This document shows, piece by piece, positions 49,668-63,321 of a DNA stretch of 64,000 nt. Within the stretch, counting starts at the first letter, position 1; each line of letters starts with the position of its first letter. Origin of the DNA: Hydractinia symbiolongicarpus (Eukaryota > Cnidaria > Hydrozoa > Anthoathecata > Hydractiniidae); assembly GCF_029227915.1 (NCBI RefSeq), contig NC_079879.1:11410001-11474000 (forward strand), read 5' to 3'. The position numbers were made by a program, and so were the translations under genes. The notes beneath the pieces were generated by a model. That model saw only the letters and a program-made list of their open reading frames with translations. It searched no databases and was not told where the DNA came from.

Positions 49668-50410
49668 TTAACTTTCGGAGTCGAGTTCCAAATGTACGTA
49701 TGGAGTGGTTCCTCGGGATTCTGCGTGACACCTCACATGGTGAAAAAAATTCATTCTTTTAGCTAAATGTTCCCGACCCCCAACCGAATCGAAAAATTTC
49801 GAAATTGACGAATACCGTAGAGATGATACATACCTTAAACTCAGGGACCTAGAAATAGTGTGAGTTTTTTTATCTGTAACCTGTTAAACATTGCGTACAG
49901 AGGCCATAATGCGCGTGTTTTTATTGCTTATGGTGTTGATTCATTTGCTCGTGCTGCGCATGTGCGAGAAATACTGTCATAAGAACGCTTAGCATGCCAA
50001 AATACCTCAGCACACGTTGTTAACTTTCCCGATTTAAAATTTCAAAATGTTCACAAGTTGTTTAAAACTTTATTCCTGTTTTGCCAGTTTTGAACTTTAA
50101 AGGAGAAATTCAGTGCAACGCTAAAAGAAGCAGAAATCTTTGACCATCCTTGGGACTGCTGCAGAAGCCAAGTAAAACTTGTAAGCAGTAACCTTCTCTA
50201 GGAACACGGGTATGCTTAGGAAAGACGTGCTTTTTAAGACCTGTCCTGTGTGAGGAATGCCCAATCCAAGATTTCCGATGGAAAACTGCAACGGGTGTTT
50301 GTCTGGACTGAGAAAACTGAGTCTACGATGTCCGCGCAGTACCGACGCATTCATAATGACACTCAGTGCTTCCCAGTATTGACAAGGCCTTTAATCTTCT
50401 CAACAAGATC
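49668..50410. repeat. H3-13, S monomer with stop in frame79
   Basis: 743 bp. Codon-8 stop; pal+; as H1-13. Confidence 0.95.
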
Positions 50411-51153
50411 TTAACTTTCGGAGTCGAGTTCCAAATGTACGTATGGAGTGGTTCCTCGGGAATCTGCGTGACACCTCACATGGTGAAAAAAATTCATTCT
50501 TTTAGCTAAATGTTCCCGACCCCCAACCGAATCGAAAAATTTCGAAATTGACGAATACCGTAGAGATGATACATACCTTAAACTCAGGGACCTAGAAATA
50601 GTGTGAGTTTTTTTATCTGTAACCTGTTCAACATTGCGTACAGAGGCCATAATGCGCGTGTTTTTATTGCTTATGGTGTTGATTCATTTGCTCGTGCTGC
50701 GCATGTGCGAGAAATACTGTCATAAGAACGCTTAGCATGCCAAAATACCTCAGCACACGTTGTTAACTTTCCCGATTTAAAATTTCAAAATGTTCACAAG
50801 TTGTTTAAAACTTTATTCCTGTTTTGCCAGTTTTGAACTTTAAAGGAGAAATTCAGTGCAACGCTAAAAGAAGCAGAAATCTTTGACCATCCTTGGGACT
50901 GCTGCAGAAGCCAAGTAAAACTTGTAAGCAGTAACCTTCTCTAGGAACACGGGTATGCTTAGGAAAGACGTGCTTTTTAAGACCTGTCCTGTGTGAGGAA
51001 TGCCCAATCCAAGATTTCCGATGGAAAACTGCAACGGGTGTTTGTCTGGACTGAGAAAACTGAGTCTACGATGTCCGCGCAGTACCGACGCATTCATAAT
51101 GACACTCAGTGCTTCCCAGTATTGACAAGGCCTTTAATCTTCTCAACAAGATC
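50411..51153. repeat. H3-14, S monomer
   Basis: 743 bp. As H1-14 (D63; pal+). Confidence 0.95.
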
Positions 51154-52215
51154 TTAACTTTCGGAGTCGAGTTCCAAATGTACGTATGGAGTGGTTCCTC
51201 GGGATTCTGCGTGACACCTCACATGGTGAAAAAAATTCATTCTTTTAGCTAAATGTTCCCGACCCCCAACCGAATCGAAAAATAACGAAATTGACGAATG
51301 CCGTAGAGATGATACATACCTTAAACTCAGGGACCTAGAAATAGTGTGAGTTTTTTTATCTGTAACCTGTTCAACATTGCGTACAGAGGCCATAATGCGC
51401 GTGTTTTTATTGCTTATGGTGTTTATTCATTTGCTCGTGCTGCGCATGTGCGGGAATTACTGAACACCTCGATGACACAGATAAACTGGGGAAGCGCTCA
51501 GAAATTAAAACTGGAATGACCGTGGTTACAAAATCGCTTCAGTGTAATCAAAATAAAAGTAGGACTGTTCGTATTCTATCTACTTTGAGGAGACATCTCG
51601 GGTGAAAAAAAGATGATCATCAAACAAACAATCCGTAAAGAGATACTGGAGTTACTTCTTGCTGCTCGACAATGATGACTATACAGACATTTTTAGGCAA
51701 CAAATCCGTTAATTCAACAATTCTCTCAATGCACTCTTGCCTGCATAGCTTGTTAGTATTTGCTTAAGATTGCACCTTAATTATCAGGAAGCGCGAACTT
51801 AGTACGACAAAGATGACTGTACTACAAGGCTTTTACTCATAAGAACGCTCAACATACCAAGATACTTCATCAAACGTTCTTGACTTTCCCGATTTGAATT
51901 TTCAAAATGTTCTTAAATTGTTTTTAACTTTCTCCTTATTTTGCAAATTTTGAACTTTAGAGGAGAATTTCAGTGCAACGATAAAAGAAGCTGTAACCTT
52001 CTCTGAAAACACGGGTATGCTTAGGGAAGACGTACTTTTCAAGACCTGGCCTGTCAAACGTTTGCGCAATGCAAGTTTTCCGATGAAAAACTGCAACGGG
52101 TGCTTGTCTGGACCGAGAAAACTGAGTCTACGATGTCCGCGCAGTACCGACGCATTCATAATGATACTCAGTGCTTCCCAGTATTGACAAGGCCTTTAAT
52201 CTTCTCAACATGATC
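51154..52215. repeat. H3-15, L monomer
   Basis: 1062 bp. As H1-15 (R5, H32, L37; pal-). Confidence 0.95.
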
Positions 52216-52958
52216 TTAACTTTCGGAGTCGAGTTCCAAATGTACGTATGGAGTGGTTCCTCGGGATTCTGCGTGACACCTCACATGGTGAAAAAAATTC
52301 AATCTTTTAGCTAAATGTTCCCGACCCCCAACCGAATCGAAAAATAACGAAATTGACGAATACCGTAGAGATGATACATACCTTAAACTCAGGGACCCAG
52401 AAATAGTGTGAGTTTTTTTATCTGTAACCTGTTCAACATTGCCTACAGAGGCCATAATGTGCGTGTTTTTATTGCTTATGGTGTTGATTCATTTGCTCGT
52501 GCTGCGCATGTGCGAGAATTACTGTCATAAGAACGCTTAGCATGCCAAAATACCTCAGCACACGTTGTTAACTTTCCCGATTTAAAATTTCAAAATGTTC
52601 ACAAGTTGTTTAAAACTTTATTCCTGTTTTGCCAGTTTTGAACTTTAAAGGAGAAATTCAGTGCAACGCTAAAAGAAGCAGAAATCTTTGACCATCCTTG
52701 GGACTGCTGCAGAAGCAAGGTAAAACTTGTAAGCAGTAACCTTCTCTAGGAACACGGGTATGCTTAGGAAAGACGTGCTTTTTAAGACCTGTCCTGTGTG
52801 AGGAATGCCCAATCCAAGATTTCCGATGGAAAACTGCAACGGGTGTTTGGCTGGACTGAGAAAACTGAGTCTACGATGTCCGCGCAGTACCGACGCATTC
52901 ATAATGACACTCAGTGCTTCCCAGTATTGACAAGGCCTTTAATCTTCTCAACAAGATC
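52216..52958. repeat. H3-16, S monomer
   Basis: 743 bp. As H1-16 (L52) with a private G at 52850 (GTTTGGCTGG). Confidence 0.95.
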
Positions 52959-54020
52959 TTAACTTTCGGAGTCGAGTTCCAAATGTACGTATGGAGTGGT
53001 TCCTCGGGAATCTGCGTGACACCTCACATGGTGAAAAAAATTCATTCTTTTAGCTAAATGTTCCCGACCCCCAACCGAATCGAAAAATTTCGAAATTGAC
53101 GAATACCGTAGAGATGATACATACCTTACACTCAGGGACCTAGAAATAGTGTGAGTTTTTTTATCTGTAACCTGTTCAACATTGCGTACAGAGGCCATAA
53201 TGCGCGTGTTTTTATTGCTTATGGTGTTTATTCATTTGCTCGTGCTGCGCATGTGCGGGAATTACTGAACACCTCGATGACACAGATAAACTGGGGAAGC
53301 GCTCAGAAATTAAAACTGGAATGACCGTGGTTACAAAATCGCTTCAGTGTAATCAAAATAAAAGTAGGACTGTTCGTATTCTATCTACTTTGAGGAGACA
53401 TCTCGGGTGAAAAAAAGATGATCATCAAACAAACAATCCGAAAAGAGATACTGGAGTTACTTCTTGCTGCTCGACAATGATGACTATACAGAGATTTTTA
53501 GGCAACAAATCCGTTAATTCAACAATTCTCTCAATGCACTCTTGCCTGCATAGCTTGTTAGTATTTGCTTAAGATTGCACCTTAATTATCAGGAAGCGCG
53601 AACTTAGTACGACAAAGATGACTGTACTACAAGGCTTTTACTCATAAGAACGCTCAACATACCAAGATACTTCATCAAACGTTCTTGACTTTCCCGATTT
53701 GAATTTTCAAAATGTTCTTAAATTGTTTTTAACTTTCTCCTTATTTTGCAAATTTTGAACTTTAGAGGAGAATTTCAGTGCAACGATAAAAGAAGCTGTA
53801 ACCTTCTCTGAAAACACGGGTATGCTTAGGGAAGACGTACTTTTCAAGACCTGGCCTGTCAAACGTTTGCGCAATGCAAGTTTTCCGATGAAAAACTGCA
53901 ACGGGTGCTTGTCTGGACCGAGAAAACTGAGTCTACGATGTCCGCGCAGTACCGACGCATTCATAATGATACTCAGTGCTTCCCAGTATTGACAAGGCCT
54001 TTAATCTTCTCAACATGATC
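52959..54020. repeat. H3-17, L monomer
   Basis: 1062 bp. As H1-17 (V24; G tail, lk1). Confidence 0.95.
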
Positions 54021-54763
54021 TTAACTTTCGGAGTCGAGTTCCAAATGTACGTATGGAGTGGTTCCTCGGGAATCTGCGTGACACCTCACATGGTGAAAAA
54101 AATTCAATCTTTTAGCTAAATGTTCCCGACCCCCAACCGAATCGAAAAATAACGAAATTGACGAATACCGTAGAGATGATACATACCTTAAACTCAGGGA
54201 CCCAGAAATAGTGTGAGTTTTTTTATCTGTAACCTGTTCAACATTGCCTACAGAGGCCATAATGTGCGTGTTTTTATTGCTTATGGTGTTGATTCATTTG
54301 CTCGTGCTGCGCATGTGCGAGAATTACTGTCATAAGAACGCTTAGCATGCCAAAATACCTCAGCACACGTTGTTAACTTTCCCGATTTAAAATTTCAAAA
54401 TGTTCACAAGTTGTTTAAAACTTTATTCCTGTTTTGCCAGTTTTGAACTTTAAAGGAGAAATTCAGTGCAACGCTAAAAGAAGCAGAAATCTTTGACCAT
54501 CCTTGGGACTGCTGCAGAAGCAAGGTAAAACTTGTAAGCAGTAACCTTCTCTAGGAACACGGGTATGCTTAGGAAAGACGTGCTTTTTAAGACCTGTCCT
54601 GTGTGAGGAATGCCCAATCCAAGATTTCCGATGGAAAACTGCAACGGGTGTTTGTCTGGACTGAGAAAACTGAGTCTACGATGTCCGCGCAGTACCGACG
54701 CATTCATAATGACACTCAGTGCTTCCCAGTATTGACAAGGCCTTTAATCTTCTCAACAAGATC
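54021..54763. repeat. H3-18, S monomer
   Basis: 743 bp. As H1-18 but D63 (A at 54072), an allele otherwise not paired with L52. Confidence 0.95.
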
Positions 54764-55825
54764 TTAACTTTCGGAGTCGAGTTCCAAATGTACGTATGGA
54801 GTGGTTCCTCGGGAATCTGCGTGACACCTCACATGGTGAAAAAAATTCATTCTTTTAGCTAAATGTTCCCGACCCCCAACCGAATCGAAAAATTTCGAAA
54901 TTGACGAATACCGTAGAGATGATACATACCTTACACTCAGGGACCTAGAAATAGTGTGAGTTTTTTTATCTGTAACCTGTTCAACATTGCGTACAGAGGC
55001 CATAATGCGCGTGTTTTTATTGCTTATGGTGTTTATTCATTTGCTCGTGCTGCGCATGTGCGGGAATTACTGAACACCTCGATGACACAGATAAACTGGG
55101 GAAGCGCTCAGAAATTAAAACTGGAATGACCGTGGTTACAAAATCGCTTCAGTGTAATCAAAATAAAAGTAGGACTGTTCGTATTCTATCTACTTTGAGG
55201 AGACATCTCGGGTGAAAAAAAGATGATCATCAAACAAACAATCCGAAAAGAGATACTGGAGTTACTTCTTGCTGCTCGACAATGATGACTATACAGAGAT
55301 TTTTAGGCAACAAATCCGTTAATTCAACAATTCTCTCAATGCACTCTTGCCTGCATAGCTTGTTAGTATTTGCTTAAGATTGCACCTTAATTATCAGGAA
55401 GCGCGAACTTAGTACGACAAAGATGACTGTACTACAAGGCTTTTACTCATAAGAACGCTCAACATACCAAGATACTTCATCAAACGTTCTTGACTTTCCC
55501 GATTTGAATTTTCAAAATGTTCTTAAATTGTTTTTAACTTTCTCCTTATTTTGCAAATTTTGAACTTTAGAGGAGAATTTCAGTGCAACGATAAAAGAAG
55601 CTGTAACCTTCTCTGAAAACACGGGTATGCTTAGGGAAGACGTACTTTTCAAGACCTGGCCTGTCAAACGTTTGCGCAATGCAAGATTTCCGATGGAAAA
55701 CTGCAACGGGTGTTTGTCTGGACTGAGAAAACTGAGTCTACGATGTCCGCGCAGTACCGACGCATTCATAATAATACTCAGTGCTTTCCAGTATTGACAA
55801 GGCCTTTAATCTTCTCAACAAGATC
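54764..55825. repeat. H3-19, L monomer, HOR end
   Basis: 1062 bp. As H1-19 but V24 (C at 54934). S tail, lk3. Confidence 0.95.
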
Positions 55826-56568
55826 TTAACTTTCGGAGTCGAGTTCCAAATGTACGTATGGAGTGGTTCCTCGGGAATCTGCGTGACACCTCACATGGTG
55901 AAAAAAATTCATTCTTTTAGCTAAATGTTCCCGACCCCCAACCGAATCGAAAAATTTCGAAATTGACGAATACCGTAGAGATGATACATACCTTAAACTC
56001 AGGGACCTAGAAATTGTGTGAATTTTTTTATCTGTAACCTGTTCAACATTGCGTACAGAGGCCATAATGCGCGTGTTTTTATTGCTTATGGTGTTGATTC
56101 ATTTGCTCGTGCTGCGCATGTGCGAGAAATACTGTCATAAGAACGCTTAGCATGCCAAAATACCTCAGCACACGTTGTTAACTTTCCCGATTTAAAATTT
56201 CAAAATGTTCACAAGTTGTTTAAAACTTTATTCCTGTTTTGCCAGTTTTGAACTTTAAAGGAGAAATTCAGTGCAACGCTAAAAGAAGCAGAAATCTTTG
56301 ACCATCCTTGGGACTGCTGCAGAAGCCAAGTAAAACTTGTAAGCAGTAACCTTCTCTAGGAACACGGGTATGCTTAGGAAAGACGTGCTTTTTAAGACCT
56401 GTCCTGTGTGAGGAATGCCCAATCCAAGATTTCCGATGGAAAACTGCAACGGGTGTTTGTCTGGACTGAGAAAACTGAGTCTACGATGTCCGCGCAGTAC
56501 CGACGCATTCATAATGACACTCAGTGCTTCCCAGTATTGACAAGGCCTTTAATCTTCTCAACAAGATC
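55826..56568. repeat. H4-01, S monomer (HOR start marker)
   Basis: 743 bp. I15 and silent codon 17, as H1-01. Confidence 0.95.
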
Positions 56569-57274
56569 TTAACTTTCGGAGTCGAGTTCCAAATGTACGT
56601 ATGGAGTGGTTCCTCGGGATTCTGCGTGACACCTCACATGGTGAAAAAAATTCATTCTTTTAGCTAAATGTTCCCGACCCCCAACCGAATCGAAAAATAA
56701 CGAAATTGACGAATGCCGTAGAGATGATACATACCTTAAACTCAGGGACCTAGATATAGTGTGAGTTTTTTTATCTGTAACCTGTTCAACATTGCCTACA
56801 GAGGCCATAATGTGCGTGTTTTTATTGCTTATGGTGTTGATTCATTTGCTCGTGCTGCGCATGTGCGAGAATTACTGTCATAAGAACGCTTAGCATGCCA
56901 AAATACCTCAGCACACGTTGTTAACTTTCCCGATTTCAAATTTCAAAATGTTCACAAGTTGTTTAAAACTTTATTCCTGTTTTGCCAGTTTTGAACTTTA
57001 AAGGAGAAATTCAGTGCAACGCTAAAAGAAGCAGAAATCTTTGACCATCCTTGGGACTGCTGCAGAAGCAAGGTAAAACTTGTAAGCAGTAACCTTCTCT
57101 AGGAACACGGGTATGCTTAGGAAAGACGTGCTTTTTAAGACCTGCAAAACTGCAACGGGTGCTTGTCTGGACCGAGAAAACTGAGTCTACGATGTCCGCG
57201 CAGTACCGACGCATTCATAATGATACTCAGTGCTTCCCAGTATTGACAAGGCCTTTAATCTTCTCAACATGATC
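56569..57274. repeat. H4-02, T monomer
   Basis: 706 bp. As H1-02. Confidence 0.95.
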
Positions 57275-58336
57275 TTAACTTTCGGAGTCGAGTTCCAAAT
57301 GTACGTATGGAGTGGTTCCTCGGGATTCTGCGTGACACCTCACATGGTAAAAAAAATTCATTCTTTTAGCTAAATGTTCCCGACCCCCAACCGAATCGAA
57401 AAATTTCGAAATTGACGAATACCGTAGAGATGATACATACCTTAAACTCAGGGACCTAGAAATAGTGTGAGTTTTTTTATCTGTAACATGTTCAACATTG
57501 CGTACAGAGGCCATAATGCGCGTGTTTTTATTGCTTATGGTGTTTATTCATTTGCTCGTGCTGCGCATGTGCGGGAATTACTGAACACCTCGATGACACA
57601 GATAAACTGGGGAAGCGCTCAGAAATTAAAACTGGAATGACCGTGGTTACAAAATCGCTTCAGTGTAATCAAAATAAAAGTAGGACTGTTCGTATTCTAT
57701 CTACTTTGAGGAGACATCTCGGGTGAAAAAAAGATGATCATCAAACAAACAATCCGTAAAGAGATACTGGAGTTACTTCTTGCTGCTCGACAATGATGAC
57801 TATACAGACATTTTTAGGCAACAAATCCGTTAATTCAACAATTCTCTCAATGCACTCTTGCCTGCATAGCTTGTTAGTATTTGCTTAAGATTGCACCTTA
57901 ATTATCAGGAAGCGCGAACTTAGTACGACAAAGATGACTGTACTACAAGGCTTTTACTCATAAGAACGCTCAACATACCAAGATACTTCATCAAACGTTC
58001 TTGACTTTCCCGATTTGAATTTTCAAAATGTTCTTAAATTGTTTTTAACTTTCTCCTTATTTTGCAAATTTTGAACTTTAGAGGAGAATTTCAGTGCAAC
58101 GATAAAAGAAGCTGTAACCTTCTCTGAAAACACGGGTATGCTTAGGGAAGACGTACTTTTCAAGACCTGGCCTGTCAAACGTTTGCGCAATGCAAGTTTT
58201 CCGATGAAAAACTGCAACGGGTGCTTGTCTGGACCGAGAAAACTGAGTCTACGATGTCCGCGCAGTACCGACGCATTCATAATGATACTCAGTGCTTCCC
58301 AGTATTGACAAGGCCTTTAATCTTCTCAACATGATC
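57275..58336. repeat. H4-03, L monomer
   Basis: 1062 bp. As H1-03 (H9, Y56). Confidence 0.95.
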
Positions 58337-59079
58337 TTAACTTTCGGAGTCGAGTTCCAAATGTACGTATGGAGTGGTTCCTCGGGATTCTGCGTGACAC
58401 CTCACATGGTGAAAAAAATTCATTCTTTTAGCTAAATGTTCCCGACCCCCAACCGAATCGAAAAATAACGAAATTGACGAATACCGTAGAGATGATACAT
58501 ACCTTAAACTCAGGTACCTAGAAATAGTGTGAGTTTTTTTATCTGTAACCTGTTCAACATTGCCTACAGAGGCCATAATGTGCGTGTTTTTATTGCTTAT
58601 GGTGTTGATTCATTTGCTCGTGCTGCGCATGTGCGAGAAATACTGTCATAAGAACGCTTAGCATGCCAAAATACCTCAGCACACGTTGTTAACTTTCCCG
58701 ATTTAAAATTTCAAAATGTTCACAAGTTGTTTAAAACTTTATTCCTGTTTTGCCAGTTTTGAACTTTAAAGGAGAAATTCAGTGCAACGCTAAAAGAAGC
58801 AGAAATCTTTGACCATCCTTGGGACTGCTGCAGAAGCCAAGTAAAACTTGTAAGCAGTAACCTTCTCTAGGAACACGGGTATGCTTAGGAAAGACGTGCT
58901 TTTTAAGACCTGTCCTGTGTGAGGAATGCCCAATCCAAGATTTCCGATGGAAAACTGCAACGGGTGTTTGTCTGGACTGAGAAAACTGAGTCTACGATGT
59001 CCGCGCAGTACCGACGCATTCATAATGACACTCAGTGCTTCCCAGTATTGACAAGGCCTTTAATCTTCTCAACAAGATC
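58337..59079. repeat. H4-04, S monomer
   Basis: 743 bp. As H1-04 (Y21); S tail, lk2. Confidence 0.95.
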
Positions 59080-59785
59080 TTAACTTTCGGAGTCGAGTTC
59101 CAAATGTACGTATGGAGTGGTTCCTCGGGATTCTGCGTGACACCTCACATGGTGAAAAAAATTCATTCTTTTAGCTAAATGTTCCCGACCCCCAACCGAA
59201 TCGAAAAATAACGAAATTGACGAATGCCGTAGAGATGATACATACCTTAAACTCAGGGACCTAGATATAGTGTGAGTTTTTTTATCTGTAACCTGTTCAA
59301 CATTGCCTACAGAGGCCATAATGTGCGTGTTTTTATTGCTTATGGTGTTGATTCATTTGCTCGTGCTGCGCATGTGCGAGAATTACTGTCATAAGAACGC
59401 TTAGCATGCCAAAATACCTCAGCACACGTTGTTAACTTTCCCGATTTCAAATTTCAAAATGTTCACAAGTTGTTTAAAACTTTATTCCTGTTTTGCCAGT
59501 TTTGAACTTTAAAGGAGAAATTCAATGCAACGCTAAAAGAAGCAGAAATCTTTGACCATCCTTGGGACTGCTGCAGAAGCAAGGTAAAACTTGTAAGCAG
59601 TAACCTTCTCTAGGAACACGGGTATGCTTAGGAAAGACGTGCTTTTTAAGACCTGCAAAACTGCAACGGGTGCTTGTCTGGACCGAGAAAACTGAGTCTA
59701 CGATGTCCGCGCAGTACCGACGCATTCATAATGATACTCAGTGCTTCCCAGTATTGACAAGGCCTTTAATCTTCTCAACATGATC
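59080..59785. repeat. H4-05, T monomer
   Basis: 706 bp. As H1-05 (G5, H32, L37; TTCAATGC form). Confidence 0.95.
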
Positions 59786-60847
59786 TTAACTTTCGGAGTC
59801 GAGTTCCAAATGTACGTATGGAGTGGTTCCTCGGGATTCTGCGTGACACCTCACATGGTAAAAAAAATTCATTCTTTTAGCTAAATGTTCCCGACCCCCA
59901 ACCGAATCGAAAAATTTCGAAATTGACGAATACCGTAGAGATGATACATACCTTAAACTCAGGGACCTAGAAATAGTGTGAGTTTTTTTATCTGTAACCT
60001 GTTCAACATTGCGTACAAAGGCCATAATGCGCGTGTTTTTATTGCTTATGGTGTTTATTCATTTGCTCGTGCTGCGCATGTGCGGGAATTACTGAACACC
60101 TCGATGACACAGATAAACTGGGGAAGCGCTCAGAAATTAAAACTGGAATGACCGTGGTTACAAAATCGCTTCAGTGTAATCAAAATAAAAGTAGGACTGT
60201 TCGTATTCTATCTACTTTGAGGAGACATCTCGGGTGAAAAAAAGATGATCATCAAACAAACAATCCGTAAAGAGATACTGGAGTTACTTCTTGCTGCTCG
60301 ACAATGATGACTATACAGACATTTTTAGGCAACAAATCCGTTAATTCAACAATTCTCTCAATGCACTCTTGCCTGCATAGCTTGTTAGTATTTGCTTAAG
60401 ATTGCACCTTAATTATCAGGAAGCGCGAACTTAGTACGACAAAGATGACTGTACTACAAGGCTTTTACTCATAAGAACGCTCAACATACCAAGATACTTC
60501 ATCAAACGTTCTTGACTTTCCCGATTTGAATTTTCAAAATGTTCTTAAATTGTTTTTAACTTTCTCCTTATTTTGCAAATTTTGAACTTTAGAGGAGAAT
60601 TTCAGTGCAACGATAAAAGAAGCTGTAACCTTCTCTGAAAACACGGGTATGCTTAGGGAAGACGTACTTTTCAAGACCTGGCCTGTCAAACGTTTGCGCA
60701 ATGCAAGTTTTCCGATGAAAAACTGCAACGGGTGCTTGTCTGGACCGAGAAAACTGAGTCTACGATGTCCGCGCAGTACCGACGCATTCATAATGATACT
60801 CAGTGCTTCCCAGTATTGACAAGGCCTTTAATCTTCTCAACATGATC
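59786..60847. repeat. H4-06, L monomer
   Basis: 1062 bp. F3, Y56; pal+; G tail, lk1, like H1-06 and unlike H2-06. Confidence 0.95.
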
Positions 60848-61553
60848 TTAACTTTCGGAGTCGAGTTCCAAATGTACGTATGGAGTGGTTCCTCGGGATT
60901 CTGCGTGACACCTCACATGGTGAAAAAAATTCATTCTTTTAGCTAAATGTTCCCGACCCCCAACCGAATCGAAAAATAACGAAATTGACGAATACCGTAG
61001 AGATGATACATACCTTAAACTCAGGGACCTAGATATAGTGTGAGTTTTTTTATCTGTAACCTGTTCAACATTGCCTACAGAGGCCATAATGTGCGTGTTT
61101 TTATTGCTTATGGTGTTGATTCATTTGCTCGTGCTGCGCATGTGCGAGAATTACTGTCATAAGAACGCTTAGCATGCCAAAATACCTCAGCACACGTTGT
61201 TAACTTTCCCGATTTCAAATTTCAAAATGTTCACAAGTTGTTTAAAACTTTATTCCTGTTTTGCCAGTTTTGAACTTTAAAGGAGAAATTCAATGCAACG
61301 CTAAAAGAAGCAGAAATCTTTGACCATCCTTGGGACTGCTGCAGAAGCAAGGTAAAACTTGTAAGCAGTAACCTTCTCTAGGAACACGGGTATGCTTAGG
61401 AAAGACGTGCTTTTTAAGACCTGCAAAACTGCAACGGGTGCTTGTCTGGACCGAGAAAACTGAGTCTACGATGTCCGCGCAGTACCGACGCATTCATAAT
61501 GATACTCAGTGCTTCCCAGTATTGACAAGGCCTTTAATCTTCTCAACATGATC
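60848..61553. repeat. H4-07, T monomer
   Basis: 706 bp. G5, Y32, L37; pal-. The Y32 T allele is shared only with H2-07. Confidence 0.95.
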
Positions 61554-62615
61554 TTAACTTTCGGAGTCGAGTTCCAAATGTACGTATGGAGTGGTTCCTC
61601 GGGATTCTGCGTGACACCTCACATGGTAAAAAAAATTCATTCTTTTAGCTAAATGTTCCCGACCCCCAACCGAATCGAAAAATTTCGAAATTGACGAATA
61701 CCGTAGAGATGATACATACCTTAAACTCAGGGACCTAGAAATAGTGTGAGTTTTTTTATCTGTAACCTGTTCAACATTGCGTACAGAGGCCATAATGCGC
61801 GTGTTTTTATTGCTTATGGTGTTTATTCATTTGCTCGTGCTGTGCATGTGCGGGAATTACTGAACACCTCGATGACACAGATAAACTGGGGAAGCGCTCA
61901 GAAATTAAAACTGGAATGACCGTGGTTACAAAATCGCTTCAGTGTAATCAAAATAAAAGTAGGACTGTTCGTATTCTATCTACTTTGAGGAGACATCTCG
62001 GGTGAAAAAAAGATGATCATCAAACAAACAATCCGTAAAGAGATACTGGAGTTACTTCTTGCTGCTCGACAATGATGACTATACAGACATTTTTAGGCAA
62101 CAAATCCGTTAATTCAACAATTCTCTCAATGCACTCTTGCCTGCATAGCTTGTTAGTATTTGCTTAAGATTGCACCTTAATTATCAGGAAGCGCGAACTT
62201 AGTACGACAAAGATGACTGTACTACAAGGCTTTTACTCATAAGAACGCTCAACATACCAAGATACTTCATCAAACGTTCTTGACTTTCCCGATTTGAATT
62301 TTCAAAATGTTCTTAAATTGTTTTTAACTTTCTCCTTATTTTGCAAATTTTGAACTTTAGAGGAGAATTTCAGTGCAACGATAAAAGAAGCTGTAACCTT
62401 CTCTGAAAACACGGGTATGCTTAGGGAAGACGTACTTTTCAAGACCTGGCCTGTCAAACGTTTGCGCAATGCAAGTTTTCCGATGAAAAACTGCAACGGG
62501 TGCTTGTCTGGACCGAGAAAACTGAGTCTACGATGTCCGCGCAGTACCGACGCATTCATAATGACACTCAGTGCTTCCCAGTATTGACAAGGCCTTTAAT
62601 CTTCTCAACAAGATC
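61554..62615. repeat. H4-08, L monomer with chimeric tail
   Basis: 1062 bp. Y56; pal+. Private GCTGTGCATG near 61843. It has a G tail (C at 62514) followed by an lk2 linker (C at 62565), although every other G tail of an L unit leads to lk1. The switch lies between 62514 and 62565. Confidence 0.95.
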
Positions 62616-63321
62616 TTAACTTTCGGAGTCGAGTTCCAAATGTACGTATGGAGTGGTTCCTCGGGATTCTGCGTGACACCTCACATGGTGAAAAAAATTC
62701 ATTCTTTTAGCTAAATGTTCCCGACCCCCAACCGAATCGAAAAATAACGAAATTGACGAATGCCGTAGAGATGATACATACCTTAAACTCAGGGACCTAG
62801 ATATAGTGTGAGTTTTTTTATCTGTAACCTGTTCAACATTGCCTACAGAGGCCATAATGTGCGTGTTTTTATTGCTTATGGTGTTGATTCATTTGCTCGT
62901 GCTGCGCATGTGCGAGAATTACTGTCATAAGAACGCTTAGCATGCCAAAATACCTCAGCACACGTTGTTAACTTTCCCGATTTCAAATTTCAAAATGTTC
63001 ACAAGTTGTTTAAAACTTTATTCCTGTTTTGCCAGTTTTGAACTTTAAAGGAGAAATTCAATGCAACGCTAAAAGAAGCAGAAATCTTTGACCATCCTTG
63101 GGACTGCTGCAGAAGCAAGGTAAAACTTGTAAGCAGTAACCTTCTCTAGGAACACGGGTATGCTTAGGAAAGACGTGCTTTTTAAGACCTGCAAAACTGC
63201 AACGGGTGCTTGTCTGGACCGAGAAAACTGAGTCTACGATGTCCGCGCAGTACCGACGCATTCATAATGATACTCAGTGCTTCCCAGTATTGACAAGGCC
63301 TTTAATCTTCTCAACATGATC
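62616..63321. repeat. H4-09, T monomer
   Basis: 706 bp. G5, H32, L37, TTCAATGC form: the alleles of unit 5, not of unit 7. Apparent second copy of H4-05, 3536 bp downstream. Confidence 0.95.

Larger units (their letters stand above)
39306..55825. repeat. Higher-order repeat H3, near-identical copy of H1
   Basis: Same 19-unit order and same 16,520-bp length as H1, at an offset of 39,087 bp. Reading both in register I found seven substitutions and no indels. In H1 coordinates they are 7350 (A in H1, G here), 8037 (T, C), 8090 (A, T), 9965 (C, T), 13763 (T, G), 14985 (T, A) and 15847 (A, C). Even rare markers are shared, including the 1-bp deletion in L', the stop-bearing S unit and the G at the start of the H1-10 and H3-10 tails. 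This points to a recent block duplication. Confidence 0.95.
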
